A stretch of DNA of 50,851 nt from a virus. The stretch covers positions 1 to 50,851 of IMG/VR virus record IMGVR_UViG_3300003873_000049, one strand, 5' to 3'. The notes under the pieces are model-generated. The model worked only from the letters and a program-made list of their open reading frames with translations, had not been told where the DNA came from and did no database searches. Positions 17,152 through 26,138 of the stretch are shown here, in pieces; position 1 is the first letter of the stretch; the number at the start of each line of letters is the position of its first letter. A program made the position numbers and the translations under genes.

Positions 17152-17589
17152 TTATTCGTTTACAGGGTTAAATAACCCAGTATAGTCGTACTTAAATAAC
17201 TCGAAGTTCTTTTTAGACATGAAAGTAACTATGATGTAGTTAATAATATCATAAGTACTATCAACTATTCCGAGATGTTTTTTTAACTCTTTTTTTGTTA
17301 AGTTCCTGTATTTCTTATATAAAAACTCTTTCTTTAAGTACTTTTCATACAGTATATAGAACCTGTTAATTATAAAAATCGACTGTCTCACCATAGCTCT
17401 ATCCATTATATCGCTTATTTCATTAACGGCAAGACGGTGTGCGACATCTTTAGATAATGTCTCAGGATAACCTGATTCTTTTTCTTTAAGTAAATTATCA
17501 TAGTATTCTTGGCTTTTAAAAATATTATTCTCTGAACATTCGATATATTTTTTAAGCCCATTACCTTCATCCAATTTATCTTTACACAT
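17152..17589 (-). CDS. Hypothetical helical protein, 145 aa
   Basis: Unrecognised. It is Lys- and Tyr-rich and predicted mostly helical, with two cysteines near the N-terminus. AAGGAG precedes the ATG. It is transcribed after the gene at 17626, with a hairpin (17607-17632) between them. Confidence 0.65.
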   Translation of the reverse strand: MCKDKLDEGNGLKKYIECSENNIFKSQEYYDNLLKEKESGYPETLSKDVAHRLAVNEISDIMDRAMVRQSIFIINRFYILYEKYLKKEFLYKKYRNLTKKELKKHLGIVDSTYDIINYIIVTFMSKKNFELFKYDYTGLFNPVNE

Positions 17590-17606
17590 AATTACTCCTT
17601 ATATAT

Positions 17607-17632
17607 TAGCTAAGAGTTTAAACTCTTAGCTA
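17607..17632. terminator. Perfect palindrome overlapping a stop codon
   Basis: Arm TAGCTAAGAGTTT and its reverse complement, 26 bases with no mismatch. The TAA of the 110-aa gene is within it. No U-tract follows, so read-through into the 145-aa gene is likely. Confidence 0.45.
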
Positions 17633-17958
17633 TTTATTTGCTTCTTATTTTTCTTAAGGTTTTCGTATTTTTCCTTATTGAAATTAAACACCTTTATATC
17701 GTTCACATCACACCACTTGAATATTTTAATACTAAGATTATCCCTATTTTCACTAATATATTTATTCGTGAAAATAGTTATTAGATATCTACCATCATGT
17801 GGCTCATCAACAACTAAGTTTAAATATAACTCACTTAAAAACTTTCTATACGGTCGTGTCTCTTTATTAATTATAATATTTTTCACCTTAATAGTGTCGC
17901 CAGTTTTAAGGAACTTTTTTATAGCTATTTCTAATAACTCAACTTTTGTACTTTTCAT
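17626..17958 (-). CDS. Hypothetical basic protein, 110 aa
   Basis: Unrecognised small Lys-rich protein with a predicted alpha/beta fold and no cysteine pattern of note. It starts at an ATG with AAGGAG and has a typical promoter-like block at 18004-18050. Confidence 0.65.
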   Translation of the reverse strand: MKSTKVELLEIAIKKFLKTGDTIKVKNIIINKETRPYRKFLSELYLNLVVDEPHDGRYLITIFTNKYISENRDNLSIKIFKWCDVNDIKVFNFNKEKYENLKKNKKQINS

Positions 17959-18003
17959 AATAAACTCCTTATAAGACTAACATACCTCTAGGATATGTAG
18001 TCA

Positions 18004-18050
18004 TGTTTATTTACATATTAATAATATATACTTATAAATATTTAGAATTC
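18004..18050 (-). promoter_or_regulatory. Promoter-like block, well-conserved copy
   Basis: The minus strand reads GAATTCTAAATATTTATA, then TATATATTATTAATATG, then TAAATAAA. It begins directly after the hairpin at 18051-18080 and ends about 45 bases before the start at 17958. It is one of the closest matches to the window consensus. Confidence 0.5.
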
Positions 18051-18080
18051 ATAACTAAGACTTTTAAAAGTCTTAGTTAT
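18051..18080. terminator. Palindrome hairpin of the common family
   Basis: Arm ATAACTAAGACTTTT and its reverse complement. It overlaps the TAA of the gene at 18077. Confidence 0.6.
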
Positions 18081-18625
18081 TTACTTAAGTTATCTTCTAA
18101 TATCTTTCTTTCAGCTTTTAAATCTCTGATAGTAGCATCTCTACTTGTAAACTTATTAGGATATCTTTGTTGTAGTTTTAAGATGTTAGTTCTCATAACT
18201 ACTTCAACATTACTATCGAAATGTTTAATATTATTTAAAGTATCTATATACTTACTATATAAGATTCTTCCACACATATCTATATCAAACTTAGTACCAT
18301 AGAATAAAGACCTCTTAGCTAGGTCTAACATATCGTTTTCTAAAATAGAAATAGTGTCTGAGTTTTCTTCTTGGAGTAAGTCAGTAAGATTTAACTCGTC
18401 TGCTAATGTAGCCATATAGTAAAGTTTATCACCCATCTCTTCTAAGGCATTGATTATATCATTGTTATGTTTAGCTAAGTCTAACTCAAAATCCTCAGTA
18501 GTTATACCTATAATAGAGTGTAACATTCTATTTGTTAAACCTGTGTTCTCAGTTACCTCTTTAGTAAGTGGTTGTTTAATAGACTCCGTTAATAATGCTA
18601 GTCCAGTGTATTCTTTAAAATCCAT
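18077..18625 (-). CDS. Hypothetical helical protein, 182 aa
   Basis: Unrecognised. It is almost entirely helical, with heptad-like Leu/Ile spacing over the middle (a coiled-coil candidate) and a charged C-terminus. It has one Cys. AAAGGA sits before the ATG. Confidence 0.65.
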   Translation of the reverse strand: MDFKEYTGLALLTESIKQPLTKEVTENTGLTNRMLHSIIGITTEDFELDLAKHNNDIINALEEMGDKLYYMATLADELNLTDLLQEENSDTISILENDMLDLAKRSLFYGTKFDIDMCGRILYSKYIDTLNNIKHFDSNVEVVMRTNILKLQQRYPNKFTSRDATIRDLKAERKILEDNLSK

Positions 18626-18639
18626 AGTAATCCTTTTAT

Positions 18640-18699
18640 ATTATATTCAGATTAAAATATACGAGTAAAAAAAAAGAAATTAGAGGAATTAACCTCTAA
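18640..18699 (-). terminator. Terminator followed by promoter-like sequence
   Basis: TTAGAGG and CCTCTAA arms (18680-18699) are followed on the minus strand by TTTCTTTTTTTTT, a strong intrinsic terminator for the gene at 18706. The next bases (CGTATATTTTAATC) lie where the promoter of the 182-aa gene should be. Confidence 0.65.
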
Positions 18700-18705
18700 C
18701 TATTT

Positions 18706-19239
18706 TTATCTATGGTTATGATAAAGCTCAGAGTTTACTGAGTATTTATTGTATAGATAATCGTGTAGCATAGATAAATCGCATTTGAACTCATCTTCTT
18801 CAGAGTTAATACCATACTTCTTAAAGTATTTATCAATACCTATAAAAGGTTCTTGAGTTACTCTATTAGAGGATTCTAAATACTTCTTAAATTCTATATC
18901 GCTATTATAGAAGTTATTAGATAGGAACATTTCTTCCCTATCAAAAGTCTTATTGATAAATGTATTAACATCAATATTTTTTAAAGACTCTATATAATCT
19001 CTAACTAAGATGTTATTAACAGTAACTCTAGCGAATCCTGTATTTATTAATTCTTTAGTTACCCAGAATAGAATCTTGCTACCGTTAACAAGACTATCAT
19101 CAAAGCCATTAAGTGATCTAGAATCATGGAAGAATATTTTACCTGCTTTATTCTTTATGATATATGTACCAGGTTCTTTATTAGATTCATAGACTGTTCC
19201 TTCTTGTATTACGTTATATCTTTCTTTAGCCTTGTTCAT
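18706..19239 (-). CDS. Hypothetical protein, 177 aa
   Basis: Unrecognised soluble protein. The N-terminal half reads as a small beta barrel-like domain (a run of Val, Tyr, Ile and Lys alternation up to about residue 75); the C-terminal half is helical, acidic and aromatic. AAAGGAG precedes the ATG. Confidence 0.65.
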   Translation of the reverse strand: MNKAKERYNVIQEGTVYESNKEPGTYIIKNKAGKIFFHDSRSLNGFDDSLVNGSKILFWVTKELINTGFARVTVNNILVRDYIESLKNIDVNTFINKTFDREEMFLSNNFYNSDIEFKKYLESSNRVTQEPFIGIDKYFKKYGINSEEDEFKCDLSMLHDYLYNKYSVNSELYHNHR

Positions 19240-19322
19240 AAGTTCTCCTTTAGAGATTACCGTTATGTATCGGTTGTGATTTAAGTCACTATGGTTTAGT
19301 TATATTAACTAACAAAAGGTTA

Positions 19323-19362
19323 CATGCATATAAGTTATATATAGTTATAGACATTTAGAAAT
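19323..19362 (-). promoter_or_regulatory. Promoter-like block upstream of the 177-aa gene
   Basis: The minus strand reads GATTTCTAAATGTCTATA then CTATATATAACTTATATG, starting directly after the hairpin at 19364-19393. Confidence 0.45.
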
Positions 19363-19363
19363 C

Positions 19364-19393
19364 ATAACTAAGACTCTTAAGAGTCTTAGTTAT
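19364..19393. terminator. Common-family palindrome, exact copy
   Basis: Arm ATAACTAAGACTCTT and its exact reverse complement, identical to the copies at 20755 and 25681. It lies at the end of the 319-aa gene, just before a promoter-like block. Confidence 0.6.
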
Positions 19394-20353
19394 TTAATCA
19401 CCTACTATCTCACCTTTATAAACATCCATTAGGAACTTAGATAACTCTTTAGGTTTAGTAGTTCTTTTACTATTATCTAAAATCTTTCTTATATTACTTT
19501 TACTATTAATACCTTCAGTTATAACCATAACTAAAACTGCTATTAGACTAGGTAAGTCTTCTACCATAGCTATAGATAATGTTTTAGAGTCGATACCATA
19601 AAAGCTTCTAGATAAACTTTGTATCATCACATCTTCAGTAATACCATCAGCTCTATCATTATCAACAGCTACTTTAATATTATCTACTAATGAACCTATA
19701 GTGGTACTAGGTATCTCTAACTTATTATCATCAGCAGCTTTATTAAGCTTTCTATAGAGTTCTTTATTTTCACCATGAAGCATACTATTAATATCTTCTC
19801 TATTAAGTTTCTCGATTATATGTTTTAATCTATGGTCTTTATCATTAAAGGAAACTGATAATAGATGTAATTTAGATACCATTTCTACTGGTGTAGTTAT
19901 AGTTTTATCATATAGTATCATACCGACTGTTGTTGATATAATCTTTGAAAATGATTCTAATAACTCATTCTTAACATGTGAGAACCAAGTAGTATCTTCA
20001 TCTAGTATAAGCTTAGTAAACACTAGTCTATATAAAAGTAATGTACCATTATATTTATCTTGTAACTTTTCTCTAACTGTTATCATATCAGTTAAGTTAG
20101 ATACCATATAAGGTCTCATATCTATAGCTACTGTAGTTTCTCTTCTAGTGTTAGTATAGATGATAGGATGTTGCCAATTAGGTAAAGCTTTCTCTTCATC
20201 GTTCTTACCTGTTATGATAACTATCTTAGTTCTATCAGTAGCGAATTCATAACTTAAACTTTCAGTTTGATTTATAGCATACTCTGTAAGTTTGAATATA
20301 ATCTCTCTAGTATCGAACAATGTTCCAAGGGTACCATTATATAGGTCTCTCAT
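19394..20353 (-). CDS. Hypothetical protein, 319 aa
   Basis: An unrecognised alpha/beta N-terminal part (about 1-110) is followed by a helical region. A hydrophobic segment near residues 262-282 (SIAMVEDLPSLIAVLVMVI) is probably a buried helix rather than a membrane pass. It has no Cys. AAGGA precedes the ATG. It stands alone between the common hairpin and a divergent small gene. Confidence 0.6.
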   Translation of the reverse strand: MRDLYNGTLGTLFDTREIIFKLTEYAINQTESLSYEFATDRTKIVIITGKNDEEKALPNWQHPIIYTNTRRETTVAIDMRPYMVSNLTDMITVREKLQDKYNGTLLLYRLVFTKLILDEDTTWFSHVKNELLESFSKIISTTVGMILYDKTITTPVEMVSKLHLLSVSFNDKDHRLKHIIEKLNREDINSMLHGENKELYRKLNKAADDNKLEIPSTTIGSLVDNIKVAVDNDRADGITEDVMIQSLSRSFYGIDSKTLSIAMVEDLPSLIAVLVMVITEGINSKSNIRKILDNSKRTTKPKELSKFLMDVYKGEIVGD

Positions 20354-20429
20354 TTTGTAATCCTTATCTGGTTAATTTCAAGAAAATATAACTTATATAC
20401 TTTTTTGATACTAACTCAAAAGGATTAAT

Positions 20430-20753
20430 ATGGAAAATGGTAGTAATGATGGGTTTAAAAATGAATTCTATAAATTAAAGAAATATGTAAAAGATGTAGA
20501 CACTCTAGCTGAGTCATTAGGCTTAAGCGGATTTAACTTTAATGTACTTAAATCTTTATTCGGTATAAACAAGTCTAGACATAATGGTACTACTCCTGAA
20601 AGAGATTTGAATAAGATGTTACATTATAGTATGCGAAGTAATATCGAGTTCAGACGAAAGAAAGATGAAACTTATAGTGAAGCTGATATAGTGTTCTTAA
20701 TGTATACTAAATTAGATAAGAAAGAAAAAGAGAAGTTTAACAATCTATATTAA
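20430..20753 (+). CDS. Hypothetical basic helical protein, 107 aa
   Basis: A small, Lys- and Asn-rich, helical protein with no motif I recognise. The ATG has AAAGGA eight bases upstream. It is a single plus-strand gene between minus-strand units and ends at the shared palindrome 20755-20784. Confidence 0.65.
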   Translation: MENGSNDGFKNEFYKLKKYVKDVDTLAESLGLSGFNFNVLKSLFGINKSRHNGTTPERDLNKMLHYSMRSNIEFRRKKDETYSEADIVFLMYTKLDKKEKEKFNNLY

Positions 20754-20754
20754 G

Positions 20755-20784
20755 ATAACTAAGACTCTTAAGAGTCTTAGTTAT
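20755..20784. terminator. Common-family palindrome between convergent genes
   Basis: Exact copy of the 19364 palindrome, immediately after the plus-strand stop and four bases before the minus-strand stop at 20788. Confidence 0.6.
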
Positions 20785-20787
20785 CTA

Positions 20788-21126
20788 TTAATACATCTCA
20801 CTATTTAGAAGTAAATTAGGTTTTAAATAATCATCAACTATTCTAATAAAAGATTTATCATCATAGAAACCCATTGGGTATATAAACATTGATAAATCTT
20901 CAATAGTAGCTGGTTTGTTATTTGACACATAAAAGTTAAGGAGGTCTATTAGTAATAACTTCCACATACCAGGGTTATTAAGATTAAACGCTATAGCTAG
21001 TGTGACAGCTATATTTAAATTTACTTTCTCCTCTAGACCATAAGCGACAATATTACCTTTCAATATCTTGTACATTGGACTACATTTAAGTTCGTCAGCA
21101 TCATTAATAAAATCAAGATTTTTCAC
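20788..21126 (-). CDS. Hypothetical protein with GTG start, 112 aa
   Basis: Unrecognised helical protein. The start codon is GTG (21124-21126). It overlaps the 35-aa gene upstream by 14 bases, suggesting translational coupling, and it is the last gene of a three-gene set (21663 to 20788). Confidence 0.55.
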   Translation of the reverse strand: MKNLDFINDADELKCSPMYKILKGNIVAYGLEEKVNLNIAVTLAIAFNLNNPGMWKLLLIDLLNFYVSNNKPATIEDLSMFIYPMGFYDDKSFIRIVDDYLKPNLLLNSEMY

Positions 21127-21220
21127 TAGCCATAATTAATACTTTTATACCATCTTCTGTTAGCGGACTAAATGTTAAACCTGGAATATCTCTTGTTGAT
21201 TTTAAAATTTCTTTACTCAT
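21113..21220 (-). CDS. Microprotein, 35 aa, overlapping both neighbours
   Basis: ATG at 21218-21220 overlaps the stop of the upstream gene as ATGA, and its TGA lies 11 bases inside the next gene. The product begins MSKEILKSTRDIPG and ends MASEKS. The double overlap and the lack of other coding sequence in this gap make it a likely real gene. The function is unknown. Confidence 0.5.
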   Translation of the reverse strand: MSKEILKSTRDIPGLTFSPLTEDGIKVLIMASEKS

Positions 21221-21663
21221 ATTCTACCTTTGTCTCTGTATATAATTTCTATAATATCTGGTAAAGCTGATTTTAGCATAAAAGTATCACCAGGCTCACC
21301 TATATCCTCATAAGCTGCCTCATTAAATTCATCCCTGATATCTTCTATAGTATCGACATCTATCATTATTAAGATACCATGTATATTCCTACCAGTACCC
21401 TCTTCATCTATTAATTCTTCACCTTTAGGCGTGCCGTTACTTATGACCCATGAGGTTTTATAGTTAATAATTGCATTTGCCAACACATCATTTTCTAATG
21501 AATTCTTTAAAAATAACGTAGCGTCTCTGTTACTTGTAAAAATTGATATTATATATACAGGTAACTGTTTAATAAGAACATCATATCTATAAACTGTTTC
21601 AGTATCAGATATGTCTAGCTCTGCACGGGTGATTTTAAAATCTAAGTCAATTCTTTTTGACAT
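21217..21663 (-). CDS. Hypothetical acidic protein, 148 aa
   Basis: Unrecognised alpha/beta protein, rich in Asp, Glu and Ile, with no Cys. AAGGA lies eight bases before the ATG. It directly follows the terminator of the 616-aa structural gene and heads a translationally coupled three-gene set. Confidence 0.65.
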   Translation of the reverse strand: MSKRIDLDFKITRAELDISDTETVYRYDVLIKQLPVYIISIFTSNRDATLFLKNSLENDVLANAIINYKTSWVISNGTPKGEELIDEEGTGRNIHGILIMIDVDTIEDIRDEFNEAAYEDIGEPGDTFMLKSALPDIIEIIYRDKGRI

Positions 21664-21690
21664 TTTATTTCCTTAAAAAAATAAGATTAT

Positions 21691-21715
21691 ATACATACAG
21701 ATTATCTGTATGTAT
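21691..21715 (-). terminator. Terminator of the 616-aa structural gene
   Basis: A 25-base perfect inverted repeat (arm ATACATACAGAT, one central base) is followed on the minus strand by seven T residues, which run into the ribosome binding site of the next gene. Confidence 0.7.
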
Positions 21716-21730
21716 ATTGTTAATATTTAC

Positions 21731-23581
21731 TTAGTAAGACATAGGTCTAGAAGTTGCATTAGCGAAACCATTATAACCTTGATTACCACCATTATTCATT
21801 TGTCCAAATTGTAGGTTACCTATATTAGAAGTATATGCTTGTGACACTACTTGCATATTAGCACCTGCTATAGCACTTCCTGGTAAATTAACACTTGGTG
21901 CATATCCTTGTGTAATTGCTGTATCTGCCATAAAGCGAATGAGTTTATCATTAATGATAGCTCTATATGCTACTGATGTAAGTGTAATCTTAATACCTAG
22001 TTCCATAGACAATCTGTTCCAAACATCCATTTTAACTTCTAATGGTGTTTTACCAGTATAAGATGCACATGCATCAGCAGGGAAGTTACTGAAGTTCCAT
22101 AAATCTATTAGCGACTGGTCATTACTATTAGCCGCTATAAATACAGCATCAATCTCTCTAGCATCTCTAACATTATTATCAGAGTCTGTAAACTCACCAA
22201 TAGGTACTAGACAACCTTTAACAAGTTCAAATGGTAGTCTAGGTAACTTAACATCATTTAGTAGACCTGATACTTCTTTAAGAATTTTAAGATTAGCTGC
22301 TGTTGCTGTCTCAGGATTACTTAGAGCTACTATATCTTTACTGTAAGCGAAATCAGCACCGAACACTTCTATCTCTACAGCGAATAGTGGATCCATATCA
22401 AAGTGTGTATTAAGGAAATCTTTAATAACAGTCTGGTCAGCTGCAGTATCTTTGAAACTGAATCTCTTACCAATATGACCTTTCTCACCACCATAGTTTA
22501 ATTTACTGTTAAGACTACCAGCATCTTTTTCCATGATTAAACTTGTTAACAGGTTAGGAGATGTTAATGGGAATGCATTAATTAAAGATAGTAATACAAA
22601 TCTTAATGTTGGTGCCGCACCTAAGAACTCGTTCAAGATAACAATAGGTCTAGCACTTTCTACAGTAACACCTGGTAAACCATTAGCTACTTGCTTTGGA
22701 CTGATAACGAAGTCTAGGTAACCTGTAGCATATGTGATAGCTGATTTAGAAGACATAATGTCTATACCAAAGTTCTCAGTATTGGAAACTACACTAGACT
22801 CTAACACGAAGTCTGTCTTAACTGATTTACCAGAACGGTTAACAGTTGTACCGAATGTTGTAGATAACTCTACTTTAAGGAATCTCTTATCACGAAACTC
22901 AGCAATAGCTTTTAAAGATACATCTGGGATTTTACCTGTGTCTATATTAACTCTATTAAAGATAAGGTCATGAGCAAATCTAGTAACCGCTCTTGAAGTT
23001 TCTTCTACATTAATGTTTGATGGGATAACCTCACCGTCTAAACATACTCTTGGTAGATTACCATATTTACCAACAAGCACTTTGTCAAAGATTTCAACAA
23101 TTCTAGGATCAAAAGCATCAGCAGTTGTGGATAGTCTTGCGTTTGTTTTTCTAGAACCATTCATATTACCAGCCTCTTGTTCAGCCATAATATCAGATAA
23201 AAGTTTCGGTTCAACACCTGTCTTCTCTAGCACTACTGAGTAGTAGTAAATTTTGTTACTTGGTGCTTTGTAAGCATATACGATATATGTGAATAGTATA
23301 TCAAACTTTTCAGAAGAGATTTTAAGTGGCTCGATATCTAGTACCATATCTTCTAGTGTAGGTCTGATTTCATCTACGAACTCTTTAACGTATTTTGTAT
23401 GCATGTTATTGCCACCTGATAACATGTTGTAACCACTGTTTAATCCAGCCGCAAACATACTCATTTGTGGTGCAGGTCTACTAACTTCTTCGTTAACTGT
23501 TTCAGTACTAGTTGTGTCTTGTGCTATAGAAGATACGAACTCTTCTTTACCTGTGTTGTTTTGTCCATTGTTTAAAGCCAT
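21731..23581 (-). CDS. Abundant virion structural protein, major capsid candidate, 616 aa
   Basis: A large protein of balanced composition. It has a flexible Asn/Ser/Thr-rich N-terminus (1-55), an alpha/beta body, and a Gly/Asn/Gln-rich tail (about 565-616). Features suggest high expression: a strong AAAGGAG site, its own intrinsic terminator, monocistronic layout and its own promoter-like block of a class shared only with the gene at 47660. Codons also look less AT-extreme than neighbours. No enzymatic motif is seen. No other protein here is a better capsid candidate, but I do not see a diagnostic HK97-fold signature, so it could instead be a tail or decoration protein. Confidence 0.5.
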   Translation of the reverse strand: MALNNGQNNTGKEEFVSSIAQDTTSTETVNEEVSRPAPQMSMFAAGLNSGYNMLSGGNNMHTKYVKEFVDEIRPTLEDMVLDIEPLKISSEKFDILFTYIVYAYKAPSNKIYYYSVVLEKTGVEPKLLSDIMAEQEAGNMNGSRKTNARLSTTADAFDPRIVEIFDKVLVGKYGNLPRVCLDGEVIPSNINVEETSRAVTRFAHDLIFNRVNIDTGKIPDVSLKAIAEFRDKRFLKVELSTTFGTTVNRSGKSVKTDFVLESSVVSNTENFGIDIMSSKSAITYATGYLDFVISPKQVANGLPGVTVESARPIVILNEFLGAAPTLRFVLLSLINAFPLTSPNLLTSLIMEKDAGSLNSKLNYGGEKGHIGKRFSFKDTAADQTVIKDFLNTHFDMDPLFAVEIEVFGADFAYSKDIVALSNPETATAANLKILKEVSGLLNDVKLPRLPFELVKGCLVPIGEFTDSDNNVRDAREIDAVFIAANSNDQSLIDLWNFSNFPADACASYTGKTPLEVKMDVWNRLSMELGIKITLTSVAYRAIINDKLIRFMADTAITQGYAPSVNLPGSAIAGANMQVVSQAYTSNIGNLQFGQMNNGGNQGYNGFANATSRPMSY

Positions 23582-23628
23582 GGTGTGCTCCTTTATTATT
23601 TAATTTTGCAAAATTAAGACTATGTCTC

Positions 23629-23668
23629 TAATTAATAATGTATATGTAAAAAATGTTTGGATTCAATT
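23629..23668 (-). promoter_or_regulatory. Second-class promoter-like block (CCAAACATTTTTTA)
   Basis: The minus strand reads GAATCCAAACATTTTTTA, followed by ATACATTATTAATTAG. The same CCAAACATTTTTTA string with a similar downstream ATTACTAA occurs once more, ahead of the gene at 47660. It probably drives the 616-aa structural gene. Confidence 0.45.
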
Positions 23669-23693
23669 CTTTTCGATATATTCCTAATTACTA

Positions 23694-23711
23694 ATACTCA
23701 TTACTGAGTAT
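23694..23711. promoter_or_regulatory. Small hairpin in a divergent region
   Basis: ATACTCA, TTAC, TGAGTAT. It lies in the 232-bp gap between divergent genes, about 100 bases ahead of the plus-strand gene at 23814. It could be a regulator site or a leader hairpin. Confidence 0.3.
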
Positions 23712-23813
23712 CATTTTACATATGTTCATATTAAGTGTTAGTATAATATTTTTTATACTTAAACAATTAATTTAAACCTACAAATTAATTTGATATTTTA
23801 ATAAGGAGACTAT

Positions 23814-24872
23814 ATGTTAGATAGTTTATGGGAAAACGATAGAAGTAATAACACTATACATTACGGGAGATACGAGAGTCTTACATTTAAACATAATAGC
23901 TATCTTAATAAAGTACTTAGCTACTATGGTACTTCTTCTATGTATATTAAAAGACCTAACCCTATATTATCATTAATAAATTCATTAGGTATTAATTTTA
24001 ACTTACCTTATATAGAAATGTACGATTCTATAAGTAGCGATAGTAACTATCTAGCTAATACTATAGGATTTGTCAATACTACTAATAAGAATAGTAAACC
24101 TTTTAATAGTTCTATTATAAAGGATATGAATGAATATATTATCCTAGATGATAGTAGTTTTAACTTTAGTAATTACGACGAATGCTTAACCCCTATTAAA
24201 TGTATATATACTACATTAGATAGTATTTTCTTAACACACCCTACTAAGTACTCATCTACTAGTGAGGACGATTATAGTATTTATAGTATTAATATTAACA
24301 TGTTAGGTATGGCTTACTATTACTGGGGTAAGAGACAAATCTTCATAGAGAGAGATACTGATATAGCTAGATTTCTATTTGAAGTAATATTCACTAATAC
24401 TATACCTAGTATAAATGATTTATCTCTACTAAACAGGTTTACTAGATTAAAACTAGGTTCCGATGTTAGTTCGTTCATTAATGATAATCCTTTCGATGTT
24501 ATGAGGTTGGATAGGAATATTGATAGTATGTTTGAATGGATCATTAGTCATTATAAAAAACATAGTGTCAAGTATACTAGTTATTTAGAAAACATACCTT
24601 TATTAATTAGTAAAGATAGTCTAGAAGTATTACCTATAGATATAGGTTACTATAACAAGAGAAATAAATGGCTATTATGGTTAGCTAGGTTACCTTATAT
24701 AATATTCTTATTAGAGACTATTGATGATAAGGATAATAAGGATACTATAAATGATATAAGTATAGAGTTGGATTATGCTGAGAGGAATCAAGTGTTTAAT
24801 CTTAAAGATAAGAATACTATGTTAATACTTAATAACTTAGTAAGTAAAGTAAAATACCTTATAGGAAAATGA
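23814..24872 (+). CDS. Probable virion structural protein, 352 aa
   Basis: A soluble protein rich in Ser, Asn, Tyr and Asp with mixed predicted structure. It has no recognisable motif. AAGGAG lies seven bases upstream of the ATG. It is followed after one base by the 265-aa gene, so the pair is co-translated. Position next to the candidate capsid gene suggests a head or neck component, which is inference. Confidence 0.5.
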   Translation: MLDSLWENDRSNNTIHYGRYESLTFKHNSYLNKVLSYYGTSSMYIKRPNPILSLINSLGINFNLPYIEMYDSISSDSNYLANTIGFVNTTNKNSKPFNSSIIKDMNEYIILDDSSFNFSNYDECLTPIKCIYTTLDSIFLTHPTKYSSTSEDDYSIYSININMLGMAYYYWGKRQIFIERDTDIARFLFEVIFTNTIPSINDLSLLNRFTRLKLGSDVSSFINDNPFDVMRLDRNIDSMFEWIISHYKKHSVKYTSYLENIPLLISKDSLEVLPIDIGYYNKRNKWLLWLARLPYIIFLLETIDDKDNKDTINDISIELDYAERNQVFNLKDKNTMLILNNLVSKVKYLIGK

Positions 24873-24873
24873 T

Positions 24874-25671
24874 ATGTCAGCTATAAATACAAGTATAAGA
24901 AAAGTGATGGAGAAGATACCTAGAAAGATATTAGAGATAGCTTTCATGAGTAAACCTAAAGCATATAGAATAGAGACAACTATGGAACAACAAATCTTAG
25001 ATCTGGTTATAAATAAAACTGTACTACCTGATATTGATTTAGCTAATGGTATAACATTAAGATTAGATTTAAAAGATTGTTTTGTTACTGAGTATTTAAC
25101 TAATGAAACAACTAGAAACATTATTATTAAAGTTCCTTATAACCTAACTAATAACAAGAAGATAGTATCAGCTTTAAGTTTAACTATCAGTGACTATACT
25201 GATAACACTATGCCTAGTAGTCGTAACCCTATGTTAAATATGACAGCTAAGACATATAACCATATAGCTGGAAATGTTGGTGGTGCGGTTTATACTAATC
25301 TAGAGTTAATAAGTAGTAATACTATACTGGTTCATGACGATGTACTTTTTACTACATTCGGTGTAATAGAAATAACTGTAGGTAATAATAAAAACTTATC
25401 TAATATAAAACCTAAGACACAACTAGTGTTTAGTGAACTAGTAATATGGGCAGTTAAAGCTTTTATATATAATGAACTAATACTAGAACTAGGTGCTAGT
25501 ACATTATACTATGGACATAATATAAGTAAAATGGAAGATATTATAAATGGGTGGGAAACTGCTGGGGATGAGTACGATACTTTCAGAAAAGAGAAATATG
25601 GTAAAGTATCTTTCTTTAATGACGATGTAGCTATGAGTGAATACATATCACTATCTACTGGTGGATTATAA
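24874..25671 (+). CDS. Probable virion structural protein, 265 aa
   Basis: A basic amphipathic N-terminal helix (1-30) is followed by a beta-rich body with Thr/Asn-rich strands and a helical segment around 185-210. The function is unknown. Its ATG comes one base after the stop of the 352-aa gene, indicating translational coupling and a joint role, perhaps in the neck or head-tail connector. Confidence 0.5.
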   Translation: MSAINTSIRKVMEKIPRKILEIAFMSKPKAYRIETTMEQQILDLVINKTVLPDIDLANGITLRLDLKDCFVTEYLTNETTRNIIIKVPYNLTNNKKIVSALSLTISDYTDNTMPSSRNPMLNMTAKTYNHIAGNVGGAVYTNLELISSNTILVHDDVLFTTFGVIEITVGNNKNLSNIKPKTQLVFSELVIWAVKAFIYNELILELGASTLYYGHNISKMEDIINGWETAGDEYDTFRKEKYGKVSFFNDDVAMSEYISLSTGGL

Positions 25672-25680
25672 AAAAAAAAG

Positions 25681-25710
25681 ATAACTAAGACTCTTAAGAG
25701 TCTTAGTTAT
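25681..25710. terminator. Common-family palindrome with U-tract on the minus strand
   Basis: Exact copy of the ATAACTAAGACTCTT palindrome. On the minus strand it is followed by a C and nine T residues, giving a complete intrinsic terminator for the operon 28372-25710. It also follows the plus-strand 265-aa gene. Confidence 0.7.
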
Positions 25711-26138
25711 TAAACTATATTATCTTCGTTTCTAATTAATATACTTATACCATCTGAAAGTATTTTATCTTTAGATATAAACCTATCATTATTTATATTC
25801 GTTATACCGTCTTTACATACGTTATAAATTCCTGTACTTATAGACCCCATAGGCATTATATAATCGTACACCATAATATAACTATGGTTAAAGAAGTCTA
25901 AACCATCATATAGTGCAGAGACCTTAGTATCCATTAACAACTCTTCTATATTGTCGCCACCTCTCATAACATCTATATCTAACAAATTTAGTGTAGTGTA
26001 CTCGTACTTTTCTATATAATTAAATATCTCATTTTTAATCATATCTATATTTACACTATCTGTTGTAATATCGTACTTACTATTAGGTACATAGATATTT
26101 AATTTAAGCTCTTTGTTCTTGAGTAAACGATTTAGGTA
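25710..26138 (-). CDS. Hypothetical protein lacking a visible start codon, up to 142 aa
   Basis: The first ATG in frame (26040-26042) has no ribosome binding site, unlike nearly every other gene here. Upstream of it the frame stays open for 32 codons, with a protein-like sequence (LKLNIYVPNSKYDI) back to a TAA at 26139-26141, and contains no ATG, GTG or TTG. This open part overlaps the end of the 199-aa gene (26104-26703) by 35 bases in the +1 frame. Expression could need a +1 frameshift from that gene or a non-standard start. A sequencing error or a mutation is the alternative. The protein itself is unrecognised. Confidence 0.5.
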   Translation of the reverse strand, partial: YLNRLLKNKELKLNIYVPNSKYDITTDSVNIDMIKNEIFNYIEKYEYTTLNLLDIDVMRGGDNIEELLMDTKVSALYDGLDFFNHSYIMVYDYIMPMGSISTGIYNVCKDGITNINNDRFISKDKILSDGISILIRNEDNIV

